Origin: Brachypodium distachyon
Taxonomy: Eukaryota; Streptophyta; Magnoliopsida; Poales; Poaceae
Assembly: GCF_000005505.3 (NCBI RefSeq)
Contig: NC_016133.3
Location: 9,982,001-10,046,000, forward strand
DNA length: 64,000 nt
Direction of reading: 5' to 3'
Part shown: in pieces, positions 11,707 through 23,100 of the stretch
Layout: every line of letters begins with the position of its first letter
How positions within the stretch are numbered: the first letter of the stretch is position 1
Notes under the pieces: generated by a model
What the model was told of the DNA's origin: nothing
Database searches by the model: none
Seen by the model: the letters and a program-made list of their open reading frames with translations, nothing else
Translations under genes and position numbers: made by a program

Positions 11707-12742
11707 GGTCGTAGACAACGAGTGCGCGTCAGAAGTGGAGCTGGACGACAAGGGCGGCAAATCGTGTCGTGGTGGAGATGACCCTAGGAGTATAGGAGCC
11801 CGAGCCGGCGAGCCGCCGCCACTGCCTTGGGACCTGCCGATGGAGGTCGAGGGCGCGCGAGGTCGCGTGATTGGTTAGCTGTGTAGGTGAGTTCAGTTTG
11901 ATTGTTAGAGTCAGATCGGGATTCAGGAAACCAGGAGGCATAGCGCGGTCGAACGGTCGGACGGAAATTAACAGCTAAAGGTACATAGCTAAAAAGCACA
12001 CAACTCCAGCCTGCTTTTGGGGTCGGGTGACAGAGAAAAAGTCTCCAGTACGGCCTTCGCTCATTTGGGTTGGACCGGCGTCCAGCGGGAGGACGCAAGA
12101 TGGGAATAAAACGAAATTTATTTGGGAAGAAACACAATAGTTATAACAAACCACACCGGTAAAAACTACTTATAGTACTCTATCCACACACGGAAGCCGC
12201 TGATTTACGAGGACGATGAAATGCATCTGCTGATTGTCCTCATCGACGCAGGGGAACACCTCCGGCGGCTTGTTGATCGAGTACCTGGGAGCAACGCCAG
12301 CCCCTGGTCTGCAAGCGACTTCCGGCGGTTGAGCTCGAAAGCACGGTCCACTGTGATCCCCCGCGCAATATCCGCGTCATCCAAGGCCTTCCGACGGGCG
12401 TCGTCCTTGGTGGCATGCTCTGACGGGGCCTTCTTCACGAAGAAGATGAGGCGCTCCTCCTCTTCCTCGGGAGTCTTGAGAAACCGGAAGCCGGATCCAG
12501 GGGATGCGGCCCCGCTGCTGCAGGAGGAGCCAGCGCTTCCTCCTCGATCTCCATCGCCTCCAGTTCCGGCGCCGCTTCTTCTGCCCAGTGCTCCATCTTG
12601 GGCACCCAGAGTACGCCGCTGCCGCGCCTCGGGCAAGCCTAGTGCGACGGCCTTCTCCACGAAGGGCTGGGAAAGCACCCCGGCCACGGCGCACATTCGT
12701 CGAGAAGGTGGACTGAGGAGATGCCGGCGGATCCATATCAGT
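11707..12742. other. Spacer with possible gene fragments
   Basis: The first about 120 bp continue the open frame interrupted by the hAT-like element (VVDNECASEVELDDKGGKS). On the minus strand, 12205-12720 reads as a weakly gene-like stretch containing GFRFLKTPEEEEERLIFFVK and a charged segment ending in GITVDRAFELNRRKSLADQ. GC-rich frames stay open by chance here, so I do not assign a gene. Confidence 0.3.
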
Positions 12743-13391
12743 CAACTTGTGCAAAACCGAAAACCGGAACAAATTAACCGAAACCAAACCGAAATTTCAG
12801 TTTTCCCGGTTTTCCGTTCCGGTTCCAGTTAGGCAAACAACTAACCGGATCGGATTCGGTTTTTTCGGTTAGAAACCGAACGGTTTCGGTTAAACCGAAA
12901 AAAGCGTATCAATATAAAATATATCGTGTGAAAGCCAACAGAAGGAATGCATTGTCCCAATGGTCTATACTGCGCTTGAAATGATTGCTGGTCGTGAGGG
13001 GAAGTCACTCCGCCAGCAATATTTTGTTTGATTTTTTCCGGCCGGTTGGGCTGGCTATAGGGCATATGGGGCTAGTTGGGCCGGCGGTAAAGCATATGGG
13101 CTGAATCCGAGGAAATTTGATTTTGACTTGAAGCAAATAGGCCACACGGCCAGCCCAGCTGCGGACTGACTGATGCAGTGCAATTTTTTTGTTCAGGGAA
13201 GCAAACATGTGTATAAAAATTGATGTGTCCTTTAAAAATTCGCGTCAACTTTGGTTAATTTGATTATAACCGAAACCGAACCGAAAGTAATGGTTATAAC
13301 CGAAACCGAACCATATTTTTATACGTAATTGTATTAACCGAAGTATGCAAACAGTATTAACTGAAAAACCGTATAAACCGAACCAAACCGA
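12743..13391. mobile_element. Non-autonomous element with CGGTTT subterminal repeats, hAT-like
   Basis: Both ends carry dense copies of CGGTTT and its complement AACCGAA, concentrated in the outer about 170 bp on each side. The element is flanked by CATATCAGT (12734-12742 and 13392-13400), consistent with an 8-bp hAT TSD plus one matching base. The middle (12905-13220) is unrelated non-coding sequence. Clear TIRs are not visible, so the superfamily call is tentative. Confidence 0.55.
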
Positions 13392-13400
13392 CATATCAGT

Positions 13401-13945
13401 GACGGGGAAGTTAGGATTTTGGGGATGTGGTGGGGAGGGGAAATGGTGACGACTCGGTCACATTAAAAAGGACCGGATGTGATGGGGTGGGGAAATGCGA
13501 AAGGGTTTGACCTAGTCAGACGAGCAGACCGCGTGGCGGTCCGTTTCCTAGTCCGTCGAGACGCAAACCTGCCCCAGATTTGGTGCTGGAATGGGTCGAC
13601 GCGGACCAAAATCCGGGCCGCCACACTAAAGGGTCACCCCGATGGGGGACGCGTTTTGTCCGTTTCGGACCGAACGGACCGCGCAAGCACATATGCGTTG
13701 CCCCGCTAGAGTTTCCCTAAATGTTACTCTCTCCGATCCTAAATTGTTATCGAAATATTACATGTATCTAGGCGCTTTTTAAGAATATACATCCATATTT
13801 GAGAAAATTTGAGTCAAGAATTTAAGATCATGGGTAGTAGTTGTTAGAGCTGGTTTAGTGAGCCTAATTTTTGATAATTGTGAGGTGGAAATGGTTTGTA
13901 TACACTTTACGGGGTAGTTCTAGAAAAATTGTTGGTGCGATACAA
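13401..13945. other. Spacer with a decayed Stowaway end
   Basis: Non-coding. At 13725-13830 the sequence CTCTCTCCGATCCTAAATTG and what follows resemble the left half of the Stowaway family seen intact at 28710-28822; no right end is found. Confidence 0.45.
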
Positions 13946-14211
13946 GAGTAAAATGCAGGGTCCTTGTACTAAGTCGTGCGGGTCACTTTATTTACAGCTT
14001 TCAAGACTTGAAATTAGCTAATGCATTCACTTAGTCCAGCGGCACGTTGAACTGTCAACATGTCATAGTGGACAAAGAGAGGCGCGGGAGGGTTCCCGCG
14101 TGTGGTGTTTTTCTTGCGAATAACTCAACAAAATCACCTATTTGACATGACAACGAAATTTCCCCACCCCCACCCGAAATCCCTAACTCGATCCCCGCTC
14201 CTGCTTCTCTG

Positions 14212-14242
<31 letters not shown>

Positions 14243-15358
14243 TGTTCGTCTGTTCTTTCCCGACGCTTCTCCTCTCGTCTTCGATGGCAACCGGATCTGC
14301 CTCGAGCACGTACCGCATCCCCATTCGGTAGCTCCCAGTCATCAAATGCTTGTTGCATTGTTCGTTATATGAAGATGTTCACCATGGGATTGATTTGAAC
14401 GGCAACAAGGTAGAGATTTCTGCAAGTGCCCGGAGATTCATGATCAACATACGACAGTAAGTTCATGTGCCCTATCTTCAGCACGTCATCATCATCTCAA
14501 TTGTATGAGCATCTTGCTATATAAACCGAAGTGCATCATCTCCAAGTTTTTTCCGAAACAAACACCGATAGATCTACAGCCTACCAGCAGCCTCATATCC
14601 AATCTCTTCAACCAAACACTCTATCCAGACCGGAGACCATGTATCGGTTTCACAGAAATCAAACATACACTCCTTCCCCTTACATATACTTGATTAACCC
14701 CACTGCCTACGAAAAACCCACCATGACATATCTCGACCGAGAAGAAATTGACCGAGAAGAAATCGTTGTCTTCGCCTGTATGAACAGCCACAAAATTCAG
14801 CTACTTCATGTTGCACAAAACCCCAATAGTTCTAACTAAACCCTAACCCCCAAAATCGGTTCTCTTTCAATAATCCACCACAAAGACCGAACAGATGGCA
14901 TCAAAATAAGCCCATAACAATTCACATGGCATTGGGATTGAGAGAAAGGTGAAGAACTCACCGAACAGGGGCGGCGGGTAGCCTTCCGGTTGCCGGGTTG
15001 GAGCCATTGCATGGGCTCCGCACCGTGCAGCGGCGTCGCGATGAGGTCTAGAGAATCACCGCGCCAAAATCCGTCTCCAGCATCCAATCGCTGATGATCA
15101 AGCCGACCACCTCGACATCGCCTCCTTCTGTTTAGTCCTTCTGTATTCCCTACTCTGTCTCGGGCTTGTCATTTAGATGAAGGAGGGGTGGGGCAAAGGG
15201 AAAACATGGCATATCCCGTGTAAAAAAACGAGGGGGTAAGTGGAAAATGTTTGACTAGTCAGGCCTCTATGTGTCCATGATAGCACATTGACCGTCCGAC
15301 ATCATTAAGAACTAAAGTGAGCGCATTTGCCAAGTACAAGGATTAGAAGCTGCAAAAT
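13946..15358. mobile_element. MULE-like element with degenerate terminal inverted repeats
   Basis: The left end (AAGAGTAAAATGCAGGGTCC, then TTGTACTAAG and CACTTTA) is similar to the inverted complement of 15290-15358 (CATTTTGCAGCTTCTAATCC, then TTGTACTTGG and CACTTTAG). A third, direct copy of the right end follows the next element at about 17505-17570. The GC-rich interior has a compound (CT)n(CA)n microsatellite and no recognisable transposase. This end type occurs on grass Pack-MULEs, but no clean TSD was found, so boundaries are approximate. Confidence 0.4.
14212..14242 (+). repeat. Compound (TC)n(AC)n microsatellite
   Basis: A run of TC dinucleotides passes directly into CA dinucleotides. 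Confidence 0.9.
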
Positions 15359-17496
15359 GGAGAAAATTACGCAAAACCACCACATTTGGGACAACCTTTT
15401 AGGAAAACTACCATCTTTTAATTTTTTTACAAATTACCACCGTTTTTGCGGATCCTGGTTGCTCTGGCCACTGATCTTCAAGTTGAACACGAATTGACAG
15501 AAAATCTGACAACGTGGCCCACATGTCAGGTCCAGCGTGGACGAACGGTCTAAGTTGACCTGCTTTGATCTGGGTTGCAGTCACCGTGTTGCTTCGCTTC
15601 AGCCGCCGCCGGCCTCTCAACCTTGCCGAGCTTCTCTGTATTCCCCCTCCTCCATGCCGCACTTTGCCTTTGTAGACGACGATGATGACTAGGCAGAGGC
15701 CGGCGGTATCCATCGGGGAAATAAACATGGGGAGGAGCAGGTGCATCAAGGTGGACAGCAGAGCGACGCGCCTGGCCGCCTGGAGATCGCGAGGCGGCAC
15801 GGAGCGGGCTACCGACGAGGAGCGCCCGGAGCAGGTTGTCAACAGGGACCTGGAGGGCGTCGAGAAGGGCAGCAACCATGCCTCGTCGACCCCAAGCGGC
15901 GGCAGCGGAGGAGGTGGCCAGATCTCCTCGATGGTGGTGCCGCGCGCGGCAGCTCCTTGCGCCCGCCTCCGTCCGCCCGCGGCCGCTGCCGTCGCCACCA
16001 TTGAGCTCTCCTCGCCCGCCTCAGGGATGAGATCGGTTTTGCAGAGTAATTATTTAATTAAAAAAAACAATGTGTAAAACATGTAGCATATCATGCAAAT
16101 TAGACAAATTAAATATCAACGCATAGCAATAAAACTCATGTAATTTCACGGCATGAATAATAGAACTACTAATCAAAATCAACAAGAAAGAGCAGATTAC
16201 GTACGGTGCAGTACTCTTTTCTTGTGTTTGTTTGTTAAGGTCGGTGACGAGTCCAGTGGCGTCCATGTTCACGCCGGTAGCAGCAACAGCCTTGACTACC
16301 TCCTGAGCAGCGGCCAGCGCCTGCGCTTGCGCCTGTGCAGCAGCAGTTGCCTGGGCTTGGAGTTGGGCAGCCTGCTGCTGCGGAGTTAGAGCGGCAGCCT
16401 GAGCCGCGGGACTCCGAGGTCGTCGGCCATTGGTGATGAAGATGCCGACGAAACAGGGACGTGAAGAAGCGAGCAGTCGCGTGAGAACGCTCTCCAAAAA
16501 CCTTATCGACCGTCTCCCGGGTAGGATCTCGAAGGTCGGGGTTCCGGAGGCCTGCTCTTCTGGCGATCTGTGCACGCAGTTGACAGGATGAAGTAGCAGT
16601 TGGCGACGAACAGCGAGATTGGATCGTGGGCGTGACGGCTAGGGTTGTGGCTTGGTACGTTCGGAAGCCGCGGTCGTCTTATTATATAGGCATGCAGGCG
16701 GACTTCGGTTCGGTTTAAGAAACCAAAATCGACTCCGCAATTATCTGGATTTGTTACGCGTCCGCAACGGATATTGATCCAACTCTCCTTAAACTAGTAA
16801 GGTGGAACTATTCCCACTTACTCGTCCCACTCCATGAATAGGCTTTTAAGATTTTTCAGGAATTAATTTTAGATTGGGGCTTGAACCTGCCCAAAATTCC
16901 AACAGGTTTGACCTCCTTCGGGGAGAGGCCGGGCAGGCAGGGGAGGTGGCGCAGTGGGCAGCGTCAAAGGAGGTTGGGGGCACACGCTGGAGCAGTAACA
17001 GTGGCGATAGCAAGCGAGGTGGGCGGCTAGCAAGGGACGACGCAGGCACTGGCAGCGGGGAGACATCGGCACGCGGCGGAGCTAGCAGAGGACACACGAG
17101 GGAGAGACAGTAGGGAGGGGAGAGGGCACGCGAGAGAAAGGAATCCAGCGGAGAGAGATCTCGGGCTGGAGAACGAGAGGTTGGGGCAGTGACGGTAGTA
17201 GGGAGGTGGCGAGCTTGAGGGCAGGCGCAACGCGCTTGAGGGCGGCGGCCGGGCGGACGGAGGCAAGCACGAGGAGGGAGCAGGGGATTTAGAAAGAAGG
17301 TTCCAGAGTGGTGCCACGGTGGCGCTGACATCTAGGTCTTTTTGTCAGATTTTGCACCAAAACGTTCTTAACTGTCTCATTAGTGCGTGGGAGTACTTTG
17401 ATGCACAAAAACGGTGGTAGTTTGTAATTTTTTTTAAAAAAAAGGTAGTTTTCCTAGAATGTTGTCCCAAATGTAGTGATTTTGCGTAATTTTCTC
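15359..17496. mobile_element. Non-autonomous MULE, 2.1 kb
   Basis: TIRs of about 90 bp: the left begins GGAGAAAATTACGCAAAACC and the right, inverted, GAGAAAATTACGCAAAATCA; both continue through ACATTTGGGACAAC and AGGAAAACTACC to ACCACCGTTTTT. The flanking 9-mers CTGCAAAAT (15350-15358) and TTGCAAAAT (17497-17505) fit a Mutator TSD with one change. No transposase is present. The minus strand at about 16205-16440 encodes an Ala/Gln-rich stretch (for example TPQQQAAQLQAQATAAAQAQ) followed by a good splice donor, so a captured gene fragment is possible. Confidence 0.7.
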
Positions 17497-17678
17497 TTGC
17501 AAAATACGAGTTCAAGGGCTAAAGTGGCCACTTGCCCAAGTAAGAGGATTGTTACTGCATTTTACTCTCCCTTACAACTCCAAAACCGACTAGACTTCGA
17601 ATTAAACCAGAAACAAACTCAATCTGGATTTGATTTTAAGCTTACATTCTCCCCGTAAGATACAAAACGAAACACCAA

Positions 17679-18900
17679 TTACTTGATTTTGGCACGAACG
17701 CCGATCTTGTCCCTCATCTCTTGAAACTTTAATCTTCCGAGAGACTTTGTCAATATGTCGTCCAATTGTTCGTTTGTACTGATATAATCAATATCAAGCT
17801 TGTATTTATCCGCGCATCCTCTAATTAATATAATGGAATTGGGTGTAAATATGTTTGCTTCTATCATGGAACAAAAGATTCTTACATATTAATGTGGTAG
17901 ACTTGTTGTCGATCCTCAAGTCAAATTTTTTGGGTTCTCAGTTTAGTAGATTGCCAAGCAAACGCTCTAGCCACACTCCCCCTGGCATGTTGTGTACTGC
18001 AATATATTCGGCTTCACATGAGGATAGGGCCAGAGCCTTCTTATGTGATATCTAGCTCACAGTATTTCCACGAAAGGAAAAACACCATGCGCAAAGTGCT
18101 TTTAGGAACATCACCGTCGGCGGCCATGTCACTATATCCGACTATTTGTTTCTTCTCCTCCTTTTTTTTGAGTAAACACACCACCCATAATTCAATGTTC
18201 TTTTGATGTACCAAAATCATCTTCATTCCTGCAAAGTGTTATGTTGTCGGGTTCTCCATCAAATCTGGCCTTGTAATCACAAAGTATCTCAAACTTCCCA
18301 CAATATTTTTATATGGTACTATCAGCAGGATTTGCTCACTATGTTTGCTCAATTTATGTCTTGCTTCCATAAATGCAAATGTAATATCGAATTCTTTCAT
18401 ACTGCACTTCTCAAGGATTTTCCTTGCATAAGCTTCCAAAAGAAAGTTTTTGAGTATACTCGCTAGCATACTTCTATCCCAAGGTAGTAGCTCAACAAAC
18501 CCACGTCACTCATCTTGAAAAGATTTAGCGACTGCTGCATTTTGGATCTGGCAATCTTCTTCTCATATGCATGTGTGATCAACAAATCATCAACATAGAC
18601 TCAAACTAGGAGCCGATCCTTTCCATTGCCTCGTTTGTACATACCATGCTCCACTCGGCTCTTCTCAAATCTGAGGGACACCAAGGTAGTGGCCAACTTG
18701 GTTTTCCATGCCCTTTGTGTTTGGCGTAGTCCGTACAAAGCCTTATGCAGTTGTAACTCTTTGTGTTCTGCTCACACAAATGCTGATTTCACATCCATAT
18801 GATGCAGCTTTTAGGATTCTTGAGCGGCCAAAGAAATCAACAATGGTACCAACTTCATAGGCACGCGTTGAATGGCTTTTGACCGTATTAGCCACGTCTC
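17679..18900 (-). pseudogene. Decayed Ty1/Copia pol (RT and RNase H)
   Basis: Minus-strand frames, each broken by stops and shifts, carry Copia signatures in order: HHMDVKSAF and LHKALYGLRQTQRAWKTKL (18700-18810), VYVDDLLITH (the RT catalytic box, near 18590), VGSLRYFVITRPDL (near 18270), VGYSDMAADGDVPKST (near 18120), LSSCEAEYIAVHNMPGGVWL (RNase H, near 17975) and STNEQLDDILTKSLGR at the end. No LTRs or TSD were found. It is an old fragment. Confidence 0.85.
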
Positions 18901-19216
18901 GACAGCCGTTTTAGTGAGTGCTCGAGTCCAAAGTCGAGACGATGAGGTCAACTGCGTGTAGAATGGCCTCTTGTCTCGGGGGTCCTCATGATAAATGATC
19001 TCATCGTTATCGTGGTCGCCCCATCGCTGCCGAGTATCAGCGACGACTCGTCGTCCTCGTTGCTGCAGAGTGCGTGCGAGGAGTGGCCGAACTGTCAGTC
19101 CCTCCATTATGATCCTTTTACCGAGTTAGATACATTTTTTACATTGGGCCTTTTGATACTTCCTGTTGTTTTGAGATGATATACTCTAAACATCTATGTA
19201 GAGTACCAAGAAGCTA

Positions 19217-19875
19217 GGGGCCGTTTGGTTCGTGTCCTGGACACCGTGCCTGAGAAATGTTGGTGCCTGAAGCTAGCCTGAAATACCAATGTCTTTTGTA
19301 TACTGAGACTAGTTGAAAAATAGAGTCTTTGGTTCATTCATGAAACTGACAAAGCACTATAGTAGAGTGTTTGGTGGGCCATAGGAAGAAAACCCTCCTC
19401 TCATTTCAATGCATGCTACTTTTTTTAGATTAATCAATTCATTTAAGCCTCAGCTAGCACGGGCATTTGGAGGCTTGAGAGCATCTTCACTCCCCCCCCC
19501 CAAGGCCCCCCAAACGGGTTATGGGGACGCCGGCGTAAAAAACCCGATCCAATCCGCTCCCCCTAAAACCAAAAAGTAGCCGACGTGGCGCTTCAATTTA
19601 GCCGGTACCCCCAATACGCATCCTACTCACACGGGGGTTAGCGGGGGCGTCGGATGAAGCTAAAAGGCAGTGCAGGTCACCTCTGTCGGTGAGACAAATT
19701 AAATTTGGGGGCCGACGTTTGGAGGGTGCGGCTGGGTGGGGAGACGAGTGAAGATGCTCTCAGGAGCTCGCCTGATCTAGGAACTTTGTCACGATGTCAA
19801 CCAAACAAGGTATAGGCGGTTCTCAGGAAGCCATCTGGCCAGGCAGCAAAGCATCAGGCACAAACCAACAGCCCC
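19217..19875. mobile_element. PIF/Harbinger-type non-autonomous element
   Basis: It starts GGGGCCGTTTGGTTCGTG and ends CACAAACCAACAGCCCC, an inverted pair, flanked by CTA (19214-19216) and TTA (19876-19878), close to the 3-bp TWA target of PIF/Harbinger. A second MITE is nested inside. Confidence 0.6.
19479..19759. mobile_element. Nested GC-rich MITE
   Basis: Inverted ends GAGCATCTTCACTC and GAGTGAAGATGCTC bound 281 bp of GC-rich DNA, with TGA and TCA next to the ends. The GAGCATCTTCA end is shared with the Tourist-like MITE at 45784-45977. Confidence 0.65.
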
Positions 19876-19878
19876 TTA

Positions 19879-20130
19879 ATCCGTGGCTTTGATCACAGAA
19901 AATGAACGATCCATATTAATTTCATATTAATTTCGAGGTAAGGACCAAAAAGCTCAAAAAGAATACACAATTCGGGACGGAGAGGGTAGAAAAGATTCGA
20001 TGCCCGTACTCGTGCTCGTGTGGAGCACGGGTCCCTCCTCCCCACCCCACGCTAATCCGGCACGCTACGGGAGGAGGGAGGAGACCACGCGCCTCCGCCT
20101 CCTCTCCTCCTCCTCCAGCATCGTCCTACC
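19879..20130 (+). promoter_or_regulatory. Promoter/5' UTR region of the bHLH gene
   Basis: About 250 bp between the PIF-type element and the bHLH start codon, with a C/T-rich leader just before the ATG (CCTCTCCTCCTCCTCC). No clear TATA box is visible. The proximity of the transposable element leaves very little ancestral promoter. Confidence 0.35.
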
Positions 20131-23100
20131 ATGGATCCGCGCCCCCACAAGCCGCAAGACGACCGCTACTTCCACCAACACGACGGCGCGTGCCATGCCG
20201 ACCCCAGGTTCCTTCTCACGCCACTTCTCCTTTCTTCACTCTTCTTTTCCCGAATCCATCAATTATACCGCAATTTCCCTACCCTGTCTTCCGTCTCAAC
20301 TCCTTGGTCGGGTTTCCGCTTAGAGGCCAGTTCAGTCGAAGTTGTTATCTGCTCTTCCTCGAATCTGGGGATGTCTTGAGGGACATGGGATTAGCAGAGT
20401 CTGCAATGTTAATTTGATGATGCAGATAGAGCAGCTTCTGATCGTCGAATTCGGTAGATATCTGTTGCATTGGGAGTTCCACGATTTGTTAGATGACGCG
20501 TTGGGTTTATCCCATCAAGTATGTCTTGGCGCATACTGTCTCTGGTCAGTAGGACATGCTTGAGGAAATACTCTATGTCCACGGACAAAGTGATATCGGA
20601 GATCAATAGTAGAACTTCAACACGAATGAATGGGTCATTTAGTAGCCTCTGATTGTGATTTATAAAATAATTTATACTCGTGCATTTGATCCGTTGTGTG
20701 ATGACAGCCACTGTTCCTTCTTTTGTTGGCAGTCAAAGGGCTGAATGTAAAGCCCAGGGTTTGGTTACCGTTCGCAAGGTTCAAAAGGCTGACCGTGAGA
20801 GAATGCGAAGAGACAAATTGAATGAGCAGTTCCAGGAATTGGGAACCACACTTGGTATGATGCATCTCTCTTTCCCTCATGTAGAGAACTTCACAATTGC
20901 TACTTGTAGGACATTGTGGGATTTTCTTGCCTCTGGTTGCCTCTATGAGTTTTGATGGATAAGTATAACTAGAAAGATGCCCTGCACGTTGCAGCGGTAT
21001 TTTTTGAGGAACCAATTGTACATAAAGAAAAGGTTGAAAACCATTTCGAAAAAGTTATTATGCGACATAATCGGAAACAACCAATAAATTACTACACAAT
21101 TTTACAAATATAATTAAGGCAGAACCTTTACAGGTGTACAGAAAACTTGAATAAACAACAGAGTATATGCCCATTGACATCATCTTTGGAGAGATGTGTT
21201 AAGTCACAAAAAATAATAGGCTAAGCTGTTATGTGTACGTCAAATCTGTAGCTCGTGGAAATAACTTGCATAAATACATATATCCATAATGGGATACAGA
21301 TCAGACATAATGTTTCACATAAATTTCAAAATAAGTAAACACAGAACCAATGGACTGTTCCCACAAAAGAAAAATAAAATAGACAGGAAAGGGACAGGGA
21401 TAGCCGCTTGAAGAAATTTACTAAAGCTCAAAAAGATTTACAAAAACAATATATTGATGCATTTGCTGGGTATCAAGCAAAGAGTACTGAAATTTTTGCA
21501 TTGAAGATGCCCAAAGGGAGAGGTTACAAATCAGGGAGGGCTGCTTTAAAGGTTCCATCTTTTCAACTAACCCAACATGAAAAAAAAGGTAACATAATGA
21601 GAATGGGGGAATTAACAATGTACTCCATTTCAATAGATCACAGAAATTAACTTTAGCTCTCTTGCATTGTTAATAATAGTTCAAAAATAGTAGTTCAAAA
21701 TGGGAGTTGCAGTGGAACTTTACGCCTTTTAATCTTTTATAGTGTTTAAATAAATGCGTGCAGTACATATATAAAAACAACATGATAGGTGAGGCAAAGC
21801 TCACCTCAAAACTGATTATATCGTCTGAACTAAAACAGCGACAACAATTTAGGATCGGAGGGAGTACTAGCTAGCTTCTAAAATTCAAATACAGCAATAA
21901 TACACACACACAAAAAAAATAGAACCAAGTCCCCACCAAAAGGAAGGCTTAGGACTTTGGTACACCTTTGTACAGAAATAGAGATATTTACTTTCTGGCT
22001 TTTCTGGAATCTATGCAGGGTCTGAAGTGTGCTACTTGATGTGCGTAAGTTGTGAGGTTGTGCTAAAGACATTCAAGTTCCGGCTGACATATACGATCTA
22101 TCCACATTTGCCAGAAAAGCTCTGATTATCTGTGAATAAATAATAAACTTTGCATGTACAATAGTTGGTAAGATGGTGTCCAGGCACATCGAAATAACTT
22201 GACCAATAGTTAGGCCAATGATATGTGCCTTGCGTGCTACAAATATTTATCATTGGATTCATATTTGGAAAAAAAAATCCGATATTTTTCCAATTGTAAG
22301 ATAACACATAATCTACATATTATTGGTCTAATTGATGGTCAAAGTTAAACCTCAAAAATACGTGGGCACCATTCTTTGTGAAAAGAGGAAGTATGAAAAT
22401 AAATACCTGTAAAGTGTAACTTGTGGAGCATATGCATAGCTGCACGGGGTCAAAGGATACAACTTGGCAACTCGACCTGACCTCCATGTGTGGCTGTGTC
22501 AACCCAGGTTGCAGCAGAGGTTTATTTACATGTGAATTTTACTCAGGATAAAGATTTTGAGCTAGCCCAGTCCAGCCAAAGTCAACTCGTAGGTCTGTAT
22601 TGATCTGTTAGGCCAATAGGACCAATTTAATTAGGTTGGGTGTAGGGTGTGATTGGTTGCTTCCATCGCCTCAGCCTACCTCACTTAGACAAGCTGAGCC
22701 AGCTGGCTGGTTAGTCAACACAGTTTAAGAGATGCAAGTATAGGTTGTTGTTTGGTACTTTGGTTGCTTACATGAATGAGTGATGCAACTTGAAATTATG
22801 CTAAGACCAAAAATGATGTTAAAGATACTAAAATGTATCATTAATTCAACGCTAATATTCTTCATATATTTTATCCATCATCATGATCAACAACAACAGA
22901 ACCATTAGTCCCAACTCCCAACCAAGTTGGGGCAGGCTACAGATGATACCCAACAGGGTCCAGACACACAAAAAGAGGAGACAATAATATAAGAAAGAAT
23001 GCTGAACTAGTAAGCAGGGCTTGGTCTCCAGGTCGTGATTCAGGCACATGGATTGCTGATTTCCACTCCGTGTTATCCAAAGCTAAATCTTTGGCTACAT

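Noticed and set aside
15408..17331. Several 100-200-codon frames in the 2.1-kb MULE
   Set aside because: Open on both strands at once in GC-rich DNA; only the Ala/Gln-rich minus-strand stretch is mentioned as a weak possibility.
22321..22400. Shared dispersed sequence with 35472-35535
   Set aside because: Likely decayed ends of a common MITE; no boundaries or TSD visible in either copy.
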